Below, piece by piece: positions 19,468 through 27,494 of a stretch of DNA of 47,500 nt; position 1 is the first letter of the stretch, and each line of letters starts with the position of its first letter. The notes under the pieces are model-generated. The model was not told the origin of the DNA and ran no database searches. It saw only the letters and a list, made by a program, of their open reading frames with translations. A program made the translations under genes and the position numbers. The stretch spans positions 5,001 to 52,500 of the forward strand of contig WBZZ01006987.1 in assembly GCA_019918135.1 (NCBI GenBank). The letters are read 5' to 3'. Origin of the DNA: Paulinella micropora. Lineage: Eukaryota; Cercozoa; Imbricatea; Euglyphida; Paulinellidae.

Positions 19468-20484
19468 ATGCAGGGCTCGGCCGGTTTGCCCGAGCCCTGC
19501 CGTGTCAACTGGGCGGTACCGTCGTCAGCCGCGCCTGGCGTGGCCGCTACATTTCGTTTCGCGCTAGACGACGGTACACGCAAGGCGTTGCTGCAAAGGC
19601 TCATCTGCACCCCACCGCCACTAACGCGGACAGCAGACGACCTGCTGGCCCAAGGCTGGCAGCACTGCCCCGGCGTTGAGCTGGCGATGCTGTGGTGCGT
19701 CTTCTGCAAGAACCCGCACGGCGTCCGGAGCGTGTGCACGAAGAAGGGCCGAAAGATCGCGTGGGTGCGGGGGCAGCTGCTCGCGGGCCTGCTGGCGAGG
19801 TTAGGCGCCGATTCTATTGAGTACGCCGCCCGCAAGACCAGCGCCGAGCAATGGCTGTTTGTGCGCCGGTGCTGGGGCCGCGCGGCGCCCCACGCCCAAA
19901 AATGCCTGCGAAACGCTTTCGAACAGACCACGCGGGCCGTGCACGGCAAGACAGTTGCCGCGCAAGCGCGGCGCGTGGCCGACGCGCTGCGCCTGTCGCA
20001 TGCAATCGTTGGCGACCGACTGTGTCTGCGCCTGATCCCGCGCGGGGCGCAGCCCGTGCAGGAAATCCAGTTGTTTCTGGACCGCGCAGCGGTGGACCGC
20101 GGCCGTGTGCGGCTGTCGCTGCGGCTGTACCGCAGTGCGGGAGCCGAGCACGCGCTCAACTGGGTACGCGACGACGATGGAGAGTTGATCGAGGCGACGG
20201 AAGCCGACGGGCGCGACACAAAGGTACTGACAGCGCTGGCCAATGCCGCCGAGGTGTCGCCCGCCTCGTACGTCCGTGTGGCGTTAGTGCGCAAGGGCGG
20301 CAGCCTGTGCGGGCTGCGCGCCTGTGCCGGCCCGGGGTACTGCGAGGCGGACTGGAGCGGGCTCGACAGCGGCCGCGAACGCTGGTACACGCACGAGCTC
20401 GCGCCCTGGTGTATAGAATGTCTGCGCTGGCCCGCGTGCGTCGCCGGGCTCGTCGGGCAGTACCTGGGGCCCGTACATTTCTAA
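19468..20484 (+). CDS. Unrecognised 338-residue protein
   Basis: Intact frame from ATG 19468 to TAA 20484. Arginine- and alanine-rich with balanced hydrophobic segments, so likely globular. Cysteine/tryptophan pairs occur at both ends (MLWCVFCKNPHGVRSVC near residue 75; APWCIECLRWPAC near residue 315), which could form a zinc or disulfide site. The centre is helical with a beta-rich part (DRLCLRLIPRG, LFLDRAAVDRGRVRLSLRLY). I recognise no family. Antisense and other-frame ORFs across it are composition shadows. One of the few background genes with no sign of interruption. Confidence 0.55.
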   Translation: MQGSAGLPEPCRVNWAVPSSAAPGVAATFRFALDDGTRKALLQRLICTPPPLTRTADDLLAQGWQHCPGVELAMLWCVFCKNPHGVRSVCTKKGRKIAWVRGQLLAGLLARLGADSIEYAARKTSAEQWLFVRRCWGRAAPHAQKCLRNAFEQTTRAVHGKTVAAQARRVADALRLSHAIVGDRLCLRLIPRGAQPVQEIQLFLDRAAVDRGRVRLSLRLYRSAGAEHALNWVRDDDGELIEATEADGRDTKVLTALANAAEVSPASYVRVALVRKGGSLCGLRACAGPGYCEADWSGLDSGRERWYTHELAPWCIECLRWPACVAGLVGQYLGPVHF

Positions 20485-20911
20485 GTCAGAACAAACATCG
20501 GCGCTCGTTCCTTCCTGCGACAGCGCGCGCAGAAACTCTCGGGGGGGGGGGGGGGGAATGGGGCAGAGAGAGAGAGAGAGATAGAAAAAAGGAGGGAGGA
20601 AGAGAGGGCAGCAGGGAGGAGAGGGAGCAGGGGCGCGCAAAAAATCTTAGACACTTGTACGATGTTCCTGTTTTCTTTTTTCCTGGGGCCACAACCTTCG
20701 CGGCACAAAAAGGAAGGGAGAGGAGGAGGGGAGCGGGGGGGGGGGGGGGGGGGGGGGGGGAGGGGCGTGAGGTCGCGGAAAGAGGGCAAAGCGCAACAAG
20801 GACTGCCCGCTGGGAGTGTTTTTACAAAAAAAAAACAATCATACTTTTAAAAAAAGGCACCAAAAAAAAACTTGGATAAAAACAAGGGGGTTCTTTGTGC
20901 GTGCGAATCCG
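20485..20911. other. Intergenic region with G-tracts
   Basis: About 430 bp without a gene. Contains a GA microsatellite (20566-20582), G runs near 20540 and 20737-20760, and A-rich sequence near 20824-20885 leading into the next start codon. Confidence 0.6.
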
Positions 20912-22276
20912 ATGTTCATCATCTCTACTGGAATTTACGAGCTTCGGAATAGCGTAGCTATTTGCTCCGGCGAGACGGTTTGTGTCTGGGCCAGGCTCTG
21001 GACAAATTGCTACGATCTGCAATTGCAGTTTCCTTCCTGGGTTAACGTGGCTTCCCGGTCTACTGCTGATAATTCGACCAACCAATACTGCGGTTGCCGC
21101 CGTGACAATTATATTCCTTACTACTCTGCCGCCAACTCCAGAACGTGTGCAACGGGCTGGGATCTTGCTGCCACGAGGTGCAGCGTCGCCAACGGGGGGT
21201 TCAATAGTGCCGCTTTAGATATGGCGGGCTGCCGGCCGAAGACAAGCCTAGAATGTGACGCAAGGTGTGCGCTGGGCTGGTATTTTTACCCAGTGCCGGA
21301 CTGTCCGCTATTTCAACAGTTTCCTTACCAGACGACGTCGGCCCCCGTGTATGGCACGTGGGCGGGACTGCGATGTGATCAGTGGGTCTCGGCGCCGTGC
21401 ACGAGCACTACTTGTCACCCGAATGCAACGTGCTCGTATGACAGCGGAGGCAACTCTCTGTGCACGTGTAACGTTTCTGCCTACTGGCAGAACGACGCGA
21501 CCGCCAAGGGCTTCGGTACTAACGGCTGCAACCGCATCCCGTGCCAGTGGGAGCTCCCGCGCGGGCCGGTGTATGGCTCGCAGTGTAACTACCTGGTACC
21601 TGACGGCCCCAAGTGCACGCTGTTCTGCCAGGCGGGGTATAGGGACAACAACAACGGCACGGGCGTCGCGTACACGTGCCCGCAGGGTCGGCTACTGCCG
21701 GCCGTCAGCGGCGGGCTGCAGTGCGTCGCCTACCAGGAGCAGGATATGCTGGCTGGTCTAGGCAGGCTGCAGTACGAGAGCTTGATGATGGTTCCGGGCG
21801 CCGAGATGCAGTGGTACCAACCGCAACTGGCGCTGGGCGACCTGGACAGAGACGGACTCGACGATGTCGTAATGACGTACCGCAGCGGGCCAGAAAGCTG
21901 GGCCGACACCTACGTGTTTGTGAGCACGACAGCTAATAATTCACAAGTTTATAAGCGCCTGTTTACTGGTCCCCTACTAAGCCAGCCGCTAGTCTACCAG
22001 GGCGCTATCTGGGGCTTGATTGAATCGCGGTATGTACAAGCCAGCCGTTGGGACTGGCCGCCTCCCGCTGGCACGGACTGGGGCTTTGTCAGCCTAAATG
22101 CCCGCTCGATCTATTTGGATACTCGTTTTGACTGCCCCTTGATGGTCTCGTCAGTGCCTGTGCAAAACAGCCTCTTGTTTATGCTGCCTTCCTGCCCGAA
22201 AGAAGTGTTTGGGTATCACCCTGGGAGCTCGTGGTGCCATACCGCTTGTACAACTTGTCCACCGGCAGGGCGATAG
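20912..22276 (+). pseudogene. Secreted-type protein with EGF-like, sushi-like and FG-GAP-like regions, interrupted
   Basis: Start taken at ATG 20912 (MFIISTGIYELRNS). The protein is Cys/Asn/Trp-rich with many N-glycosylation sequons. Residues about 165-200 hold an EGF-like knot (CTSTTCHPNATC ... CTCN); about 205-260 look sushi-like (CNYLVPDGPKCTLFCQAGYR ... YTCPQGR); LALGDLDRDGLDDVVMTY near 305-325 is an FG-GAP/integrin-alpha-type calcium-binding blade. This points to a cell-surface adhesion or lectin-like protein. The frame stops at TAG 22274-22276, but protein-like sequence goes on: a second frame with VPYRLYNLSTGRAIGSGSVP, then the original frame with PLWQENPTGLGLLGQ up to about 22510, where an AT-rich repeat begins. 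Two indels plus truncation by the repeat are the simplest reading. No clear signal peptide at the chosen start. Confidence 0.55.
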
Positions 22277-22504
22277 GCAGCGGGTCGGTGCCCCTGGACC
22301 AAGGCCAACGACCCACCGTGGGGCACGCCGCTGTGGCAAGAAAACCCTACCGGCCTGGGCCTGCTGGGCCAGTGCAATGTGGCGGTGTGGCTCGAGAGCA
22401 CGGGTGCCTTGGGCCAGCGGCTGTTGTGGTCGACTACGGACGTGATACTGCAGTGCCTTTCAGTCCCGTCCGCCGCGGCCGCGTTCGCGGTTACGTCGAC
22501 CGGC

Positions 22505-22740
22505 TGGCGAGTCCTGCTATTTTTTATATATGCCCGCCCGATTTTTTTCAGACACACAAAATTTGTCCAAAAACCAAACGCAAAACCCTTGCAAAATTTT
22601 CGATTGCCTTTTTCTCGTATCATTGCCTTTTTCCCCTTGTCACTGCCTTTTTGTCCGTACCACCGAATTTCGGCCATATCACTGGCGGGAAAAGGCAATA
22701 CGTGCCTGAACCTACCAACCGGCGCGGGTCGCGACCTCGA
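22505..22740. repeat. AT-rich insertion with ATTGCCTTTTT repeats
   Basis: The GC-rich coding sequence changes abruptly at about 22505 to AT-rich DNA. Three copies of a TGCCTTTTT-containing ~18-bp unit lie at about 22601-22655, and a complementary GGGAAAAGGCAATACG lies at 22687-22702. A related piece (ATTGCCTTTTTGCACAGG) occurs near the window end at about 47445. It looks like a small non-autonomous repeat that truncates the adhesion-type gene. The edge with the next gene is not sharp. Confidence 0.5.
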
Positions 22741-22823
22741 CCTAGAATAAAGCAGAGTAACGGACTGTACCGAGACCACCTCATTATCCCAGGGAGCCCC
22801 AACCCAGGAAGCACTCCAAAAAA

Positions 22824-23645
22824 ATGCGCAGAAAATTTACCGATGCCAACGGTCCCCGCCCTAAGCGCCGCCGCATCCTGCCGCGCGGCCGGCTGGCCGC
22901 GCTCGCGCCGCCGTCTGGCTACGCCCCCTCCGCCCCCGCCGACTGGGACAGCATGCTCGATGCGATCCAACGGCCCGCGGGCCAGGACGTCGACTGGAAG
23001 AACCTGCCGGCCAAGGCGGCCGCACTGGGCCTGGACATCAACGACCGGCGTCTGCTACTCCCTTCTCTACCCGTGGGAACCGCTGACTGTTAGCGTACTG
23101 CACCCAGGGGAAGCAGCCGCTCTCACTGTATTGGACCTCTGCCTGCTCAACACACGCACCGTGCCCGACCTGCCGCTGGAGCTGACTGCTGGTCACGCGG
23201 CGCCTAGGCTCCTGGACCCCTACCTGCCGCCAGTGCTTTCTCAGCTCGTGGCTGTGCCTGTCCCCGCATACTACGCTCCGCTGCCCAAGGGAACCCTGGC
23301 GGGCCTACCCGCTGATCGCCGAGAGGACCTTTATACCCTTATCTCCAAGGAGCACCCGTTTCACTATTGGCAGGGCTGGTACTGCCACGGAAAAAGTCAC
23401 GAGGCACTGTCCCGCCACAAGGTCATCCGCAAGACGCAGTTGCCAGGCGGGACTGGCTGGTCCATGAACTCCCAGGGGCAGACGAGGACATTGAGCTGAA
23501 CTACGCTGGTACCGCCGACCTTGCCAGGGTCTGGCGGCTCTACAGGCGGTACGAACGGCTGTACTGGGACAGTATGCAAGAGATACTCAACCAGAAATTG
23601 CAGACAGTGTTTCAGCGCCTGGCCAAGCGCCTGAGCGCGTTGTAG
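22824..23645 (+). pseudogene. Unrecognised protein, two compensating frameshifts
   Basis: ATG 22824 (MRRKFTDANGPRPKRRRILP) begins a basic N-terminus, probably a nuclear-targeting patch. Good protein sequence switches frame near 23055 (to SLLYPWEPLTVSVLHPGEAA) and back near 23440 (to RRDWLVHELPGADEDIELNY), ending at TAG 23643-23645 with a helical tail (YWDSMQEILNQKLQTVFQRL). The net frame is restored, as expected for two opposite indels, giving a ~273-residue product. No family recognised. It lies between the AT-rich repeat and the palindromic array. Confidence 0.5.
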
Positions 23646-24893
23646 AATTCAATAAAACACGCTAACTATTTTTTTGCGACTTGGCGCCGGCCCGAGGGAA
23701 ACACCCCCCCCCCCCCCGGACCAGCCGCGGGAAATAGGTGGCGGTGCACCACCCACCCCACCGCTGCTTTTTTCCTTTTAGCCTTTTAAAAATTTTCCGG
23801 GCCATTCGTCAAAAATTCAACCTTAGCGACAGGATTTTTAACAAATGGCCCAGGATTTGTTTTTTCAGGCTACGGGTGGCCACCGCCGCTTTTAAAATTT
23901 TTTCGAGCCATTTGTCAAAAATTCAACCTTAGCGACAGGATTTTTAACAAATGGCCCAGAATTTGTTTTTTCAGGCTACGGGTGGCACCCTCCGCCACTT
24001 GCAGTAAAATTCGGCCAAGTCCCCTTTCCGGGACATTCGTCCACGGTCAGCTCCCTAGAGAAGGCTGATCTCTCGCAAATGGCCCACACCCATTTTTCAA
24101 GCCACAGGTGGGCACCACACCCGTGCCCACTACCAAACGGCTAAGTGGCGCACCACCGCTATTCCCGTCATTTTTTACCTTCCGGGCCATTCGTCACCGG
24201 TCAGGTCCTTATAGGAGGCGAATCTCTCACAAATGGCCCACACCCATTTTTCAAGCCACAGGTGGCACACACCCGTGCCCACTACCGGGCGGCTAAGTGG
24301 CGACCGCCACTTAGCCGTTTAGTAGGGGGTTCCGGTGCTCCCACCTCCTACCTGTTTTTTTGTAACATTTCGGGCCTTTTGTAGCATATTGGACCCTTAT
24401 AGGAGGCTAAGCTCTGACGAATGGCCCAACCCCAATCTTTTTTAGGTGAGAGGTGGGCACCAACCCGTATCCCACTACCCAACGGCTAAGCGGCTTTTCC
24501 CGCTATTTCCCCTCCATTTTTTCAACATCCGTTATTCCCGTAGTTTTTTCCTTTCGGGCCATTCGTCCCCGGTCAGCTCCTTATAGAAGGCTAATCTCTC
24601 ACAAATGGCCCAGACTAATTTTTCAGGCGAGAGGTGGCACACCGGTGCCCACTACCAAACGGCTACCGCCACTGATCAGTTTAGTAGGGGGTTCCGGTGT
24701 CCCACCTGCTCCCTCTTTTTTAACCCTCCGGGCCTTTTGTAACCTATTGGACCCTTAGAGGAGGCTAAGCTTTGACGAAAGGCCCAGACTAATTTTTTAG
24801 GCGAGGGGTGGAGCACCTGTACCCACTACCAAACGGCTAAGTGGCACCGCCACTGATCAGTTTAGTAGGGGGTTCCGGTGCCCACCTGTTCCA
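23646..24893. repeat. Tandem array of GGGCCATT...AATGGCCC palindromic units
   Basis: After a C-tract (23704-23718) there are two sub-families. About 23790-23980: two units with GGGCCATTCGTC or GAGCCATTTGTC, then AAAAATTCAACCTTAGCGAC and ACAAATGGCCCA. About 24030-24893: five or so longer units with CGGGCCATTCGTC or CGGGCCTTTTGT, TCCTTATAGAAGGCTAATCT, an ACAAATGGCCCA or GACGAAAGGCCCA mirror, a GAGAGGTGGCAC block and CCCACTACCAAACGGCTAAG. GGGCCATT and AATGGCCC make short inverted repeats in each unit. No coding capacity is believable. The PLV sits in the last unit, which resumes at 45812. Confidence 0.85.
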
Positions 24894-25230
24894 GTAGTAG
24901 TATAGGGTCGCACTTTGGCACGGATCTTCAGTGCAGTTTCATCACAGAAACCACACTAAGAGCCGTTATTGTGTTTTGAGGCTACCTATTCTCTCTAAGT
25001 TCAAAACAACAATTTTATTAAAATCTCTCTTATTACGAATTTCTCTCTGGACTACTTTACACAAAAAGCAAAAAGTTGTCCAAGGACTGAACTTTCCCCA
25101 GTGTCCATTTTACCTCACCTTTCCCGTCTCAGGTGCAAGAAGTATTTTTCCACTAAGAGCCGTTATCCATTATTTCGTCTATCTATTCATAACAAATACA
25201 GACAGACAAAAGAAAGAAAAACTGCTACCT
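24894..25230 (+). repeat. Left terminal inverted repeat
   Basis: Begins GTAGTAGTATAGGGTCGCAC and is matched in inverted orientation by 45475-45811, the same 337-bp length. I noticed three mismatches (in TTTTATT versus TTTCATT, AGTATTT versus AGTGTTT and AACTGCT versus AACGGCT). It includes an internal repeated CACTAAGAGCCGTTAT (near 24955 and 25149). A ~104-residue open frame runs inward through it. Confidence 0.93.
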
Positions 25231-25245
25231 TTAAATAATTATTAA

Positions 25246-25291
25246 TGTGTTATAAATTTAATTCCATTTAAGGATATGAATTTATAACACA
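25246..25291. promoter_or_regulatory. Palindrome just inside the left TIR, before the first gene
   Basis: Arms TGTGTTATAAATT (25246-25258) and AATTTATAACACA (25279-25291) are perfectly complementary around a ~20-base loop; ATATAAA and the ATG at 25298 follow at once. In placement it mimics the 3' half of the structured intergenic elements (hairpin, then start codon), though the sequence differs. Confidence 0.6.
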
Positions 25292-25297
25292 TATAAA

Positions 25298-25807
25298 ATG
25301 GCTGACATTCCACAGAAAATCAACAAGGGAGGTGTATATGTTATGAACAACGATGTATCCCCAAGAGTAGTTGTAAGGTGGGGAGAGGAAGACAAAATTA
25401 AAGTTAAAAATTTTTGTATAAATGGAAAAAGAAATAAAGAACAAGCACTAGAGGGAGCAAATAAGTTTTATGAAGAAAACATAAAACCCAAATATGAAGT
25501 TTGGAAAAAATACAATGATGAACGAGTTAAGCAAAATAAACAACAATACAAAATTAAATGGAATAAGGAATGGATGAAGAAAAAATTTATATGTGAATGT
25601 GGTGAAGAGACAACAAATGCTTACAAAGCACGACATCTTTTATCAAGCAATCACGAATTAATAATGAAAGGAATTAATCTTTCAAATGATGATTTAAGTA
25701 TAGAAAAAATAAAATGTGAATGTGGTTCAACTATAAGGATAAATGGGAAAGAAATTCATGAGACAACCACAAAACATAAGAAATACATTCAAGCCAAAAA
25801 TATTTAA
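25298..25807 (+). CDS. Zinc-finger protein with paired CxC/H motifs
   Basis: A 169-residue protein starting at ATG 25298, first gene inside the left TIR. Residues about 12-60 (GGVYVMNNDVSPRVVVRWGE ... NGKRNKEQALEGANKFYEE) recall AP2/Arm-type DNA-binding beta-sheet domains, but this is tentative. A basic helical linker follows. Two C-terminal zinc fingers have the form CECGEETTNAYKARH...H and CECGSTIRINGKEIH...H, a fold often fused to GIY-YIG or other homing-type nucleases in PLVs and giant viruses. The mirror gene at the other end (44716-45369) is a GIY-YIG protein with its own zinc finger. A DNA-binding role is likely; no nuclease motif is visible. It converges on the integrase with a gap of 4 bp if the integrase C-terminus is extended. 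Confidence 0.6.
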   Translation: MADIPQKINKGGVYVMNNDVSPRVVVRWGEEDKIKVKNFCINGKRNKEQALEGANKFYEENIKPKYEVWKKYNDERVKQNKQQYKIKWNKEWMKKKFICECGEETTNAYKARHLLSSNHELIMKGINLSNDDLSIEKIKCECGSTIRINGKEIHETTTKHKKYIQAKNI

Positions 25808-25811
25808 TAAC

Positions 25812-26800
25812 TTACAAGTCTAATTTTTCAACTTTCTTTTTAATTCTAGCACTGCTCCGTATATTTTCCGGTTTTACATCCAATGATTTTAATAAATTAA
25901 TATTTTTTTCTCTTTAGTAATTTGTTTTACTTTGTCCGATAACTGCTCCTTCGGTTCTTCTTCTTTATGGTGCTCTTCAACATTAGTCTTTAATAATTCT
26001 GACGGTCGGACTAAGTCCTCTTCACTGAGTATAACTTTGAAGCCTTTACGGCCCTTAACCTTGAATATAGTTTTACTGAATTGCTTGTCCCCTTTAGAAA
26101 AAATAGTTCTTTCTAATTCCTTTCTTACTCTTGTCCCTTTAGGGAATTCATTAATTAAAGGATTTCTGTAGATTTCCTGAGTGTTCTTTTCGGTTCCTTC
26201 ATAAACATTAATTGGTACAGCCTTTATGGTTGTATGATATGTTTTATTATAAGCATCAACAACCTCATGAATAATAGGAACCCATTGAAAATTTTCATTA
26301 AATTCCCATATCAAGTTTAATTCATTTCGTATTGTTCTAATAAACCTATCAATTATACCCATTGTTCTGTGATCGCCTACTTGGACAGTTCTATGTTCAA
26401 TATTATTTTGTCTGAAATATTCACTGACTTGTCCCTTAAACTCACCGCCATTATCTGAAGTAATTCTTTCAGGAACTTTTTTAGTAAATATTTTTTTTAA
26501 CCCTTCTAAGACATAACCAGTTGTTTTATTTTTGACTGGCTCAATCCACCCACGACGGCTATATACGTCAATAGCAACTAATCCAAAATTATAGTTAGCA
26601 TTACCTTTCTTTGTCGCCACCTTTGACATATCCATTAAATCAATAAATACTTGACTTAGTGGTTTTGCTTCTGGTGAGGTTATCGTGTTCCATATCTTAG
26701 CGGGCTTTGATTGAAAATGTATTTCGGCCACTTCTTCAAGTTTTTCTTTCCGCTCAGTCTGCTCAGGAGTTTCTTGTTGCTGAGTATGTTTATTATCCAT
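25812..26800 (-). CDS. rve-family (retroviral/Polinton-type) integrase
   Basis: Starts at ATG 26800. The RNase-H-fold core shows VFIDLMDM (first catalytic Asp, ~residue 52), ITSDNGGEF (second Asp, ~115) and HRTMGIIDRFIRTIRNEL, where the third acidic residue is Asp in IIDRF rather than Glu. An SH3/chromo-like C-terminal domain follows (FPKGTRVRKELERTIFSKGD ... EEDLVRPSELL). It would insert the PLV into host DNA. The main frame stops at 25889, but after an A7 run near 25913 another frame continues with LKSLDVKPENIRSSARIKKK to a TAA at 25812, so a homopolymer indel probably removes the last ~30 residues. No HHCC zinc domain is seen at the N-terminus. The upstream gene is separated by element E1, whose AAATATCA abuts this ATG. 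Confidence 0.9.
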
Positions 26801-26923
26801 GATATTTTAGAATTTCGTTTCGTGCTCCGCACTCTCTCTTATTCTAAAACATCGTTTTTTCTTTTTCTTTTTTATTTAATCGCAGACGATGTTTGTTGAA
26901 GACGAAGTCTGAAACAAATATCA
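26800..26923 (-). repeat. Structured intergenic element E1 (full)
   Basis: Minus-strand copy. TGATATTTG contains the TGA stop of the gene at 26921-27439. Hairpin 1: TTTGTT-TC-AGAC-TTC-GTCT-TC-AACAAA. Then CATCG, spacer, CGATG. Hairpin 2: TTTTAGAAT ... GTGC-GGA-GCAC ... ATTCTAAAA. It ends AAATATCATG, the ATG being the integrase start. Confidence 0.9.
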
Positions 26924-27439
26924 AAATTTTAAGAAACATTTTTCGATATCATTATTTTTTTCTTTCTTGCTTGGTTTTTCTGCTTGATTATAAACATTAA
27001 CAGATATGTTTGACTTTTTACCTTTACCTTTCTTTACTGGTATTTCTTCTTCACTTTCTTCACTTTCGCTTTCGCTCTCATCAGGCTCAGGCTCAGGCAC
27101 AGGCTTTTTACTTACTTTCTTCTTTGCTTCCGCTTTCTTTCTTCTTATTTTCATCTTAGCCATCTTTTCAGCAATGATATCAGTAAAATCACATTCTTCA
27201 TCGCTATCACTGCTTTCTTCTGGTGTATCATCTTGGTCTTTTCCATGAATGATATCATTAGCAACACCCATTTCAGCCATGCGGTTTATCTTTTCCTCCA
27301 TCTCTTCATCATCGCCTACATAAGCCTTTCTACACTTTGCTAATTTCTCTTTTGCTATTTCTACCTTTTGCTGTTTCTTTCTCTTAATACTTTCCACAGC
27401 CTTACCCCAGTTCTTACGACTTGCTTCGGGAGACGGCAT
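26921..27439 (-). CDS. Acidic/basic coiled-coil protein of unknown function
   Basis: 172 residues from ATG 27439 to a TGA inside element E1. The first ~65 residues are Lys/Glu-rich helix (coiled coil); the middle is acidic (DDTPEESSDSDEECDFTDII), followed by Lys-rich and Pro-Glu/Ser-Glu-rich blocks. It looks largely disordered, perhaps nucleic-acid binding. It is divergent from the fibre gene (55-bp gap) and upstream of the integrase. No family recognised. Confidence 0.65.
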   Translation of the reverse strand: MPSPEASRKNWGKAVESIKRKKQQKVEIAKEKLAKCRKAYVGDDEEMEEKINRMAEMGVANDIIHGKDQDDTPEESSDSDEECDFTDIIAEKMAKMKIRRKKAEAKKKVSKKPVPEPEPDESESESEESEEEIPVKKGKGKKSNISVNVYNQAEKPSKKEKNNDIEKCFLKF

Positions 27440-27494
27440 TTATACTAAGATTAATATATTTTAGTATTTTTTAAATTAAATATTTAATTATATA
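27440..27494. promoter_or_regulatory. Bidirectional promoter region between divergent PLV genes
   Basis: A very AT-rich 55-bp gap. It contains inverted ATACTAA ... TTAGTAT arms around GATTAATATATT, and a TATATAATG that runs into the fibre start. This is the only divergent gene pair in the PLV plus block, so both promoters must lie here. Confidence 0.55.

Noticed and set aside
19428..20390. 320-residue antisense ORF opposite the 19468 gene
   Set aside because: Arg/Ser/Thr-rich composition typical of antisense shadows in GC-rich DNA; the plus frame has a better start and composition.
5944..22276. TAG reassigned as a sense codon in the background genome
   Set aside because: In-frame TAG codons at 5944 and 22274 suggested it, but the genes ending at 15298 and 23645 appear to use TAG as a natural stop.
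23770..24893. Repeat array as CRISPR
   Set aside because: Units are long, diverged and palindrome-ended, without short identical repeats and unique equal-length spacers, and there are no cas genes.
24931..25245. A ~104-residue ORF in the left TIR with a near-identical copy in the right TIR (45463-45774)
   Set aside because: Its presence twice is explained by TIR identity. Composition is like random AT-rich translation, with no motif, and the end differs only because it runs out of the repeat. Kept as a remark, not a gene.
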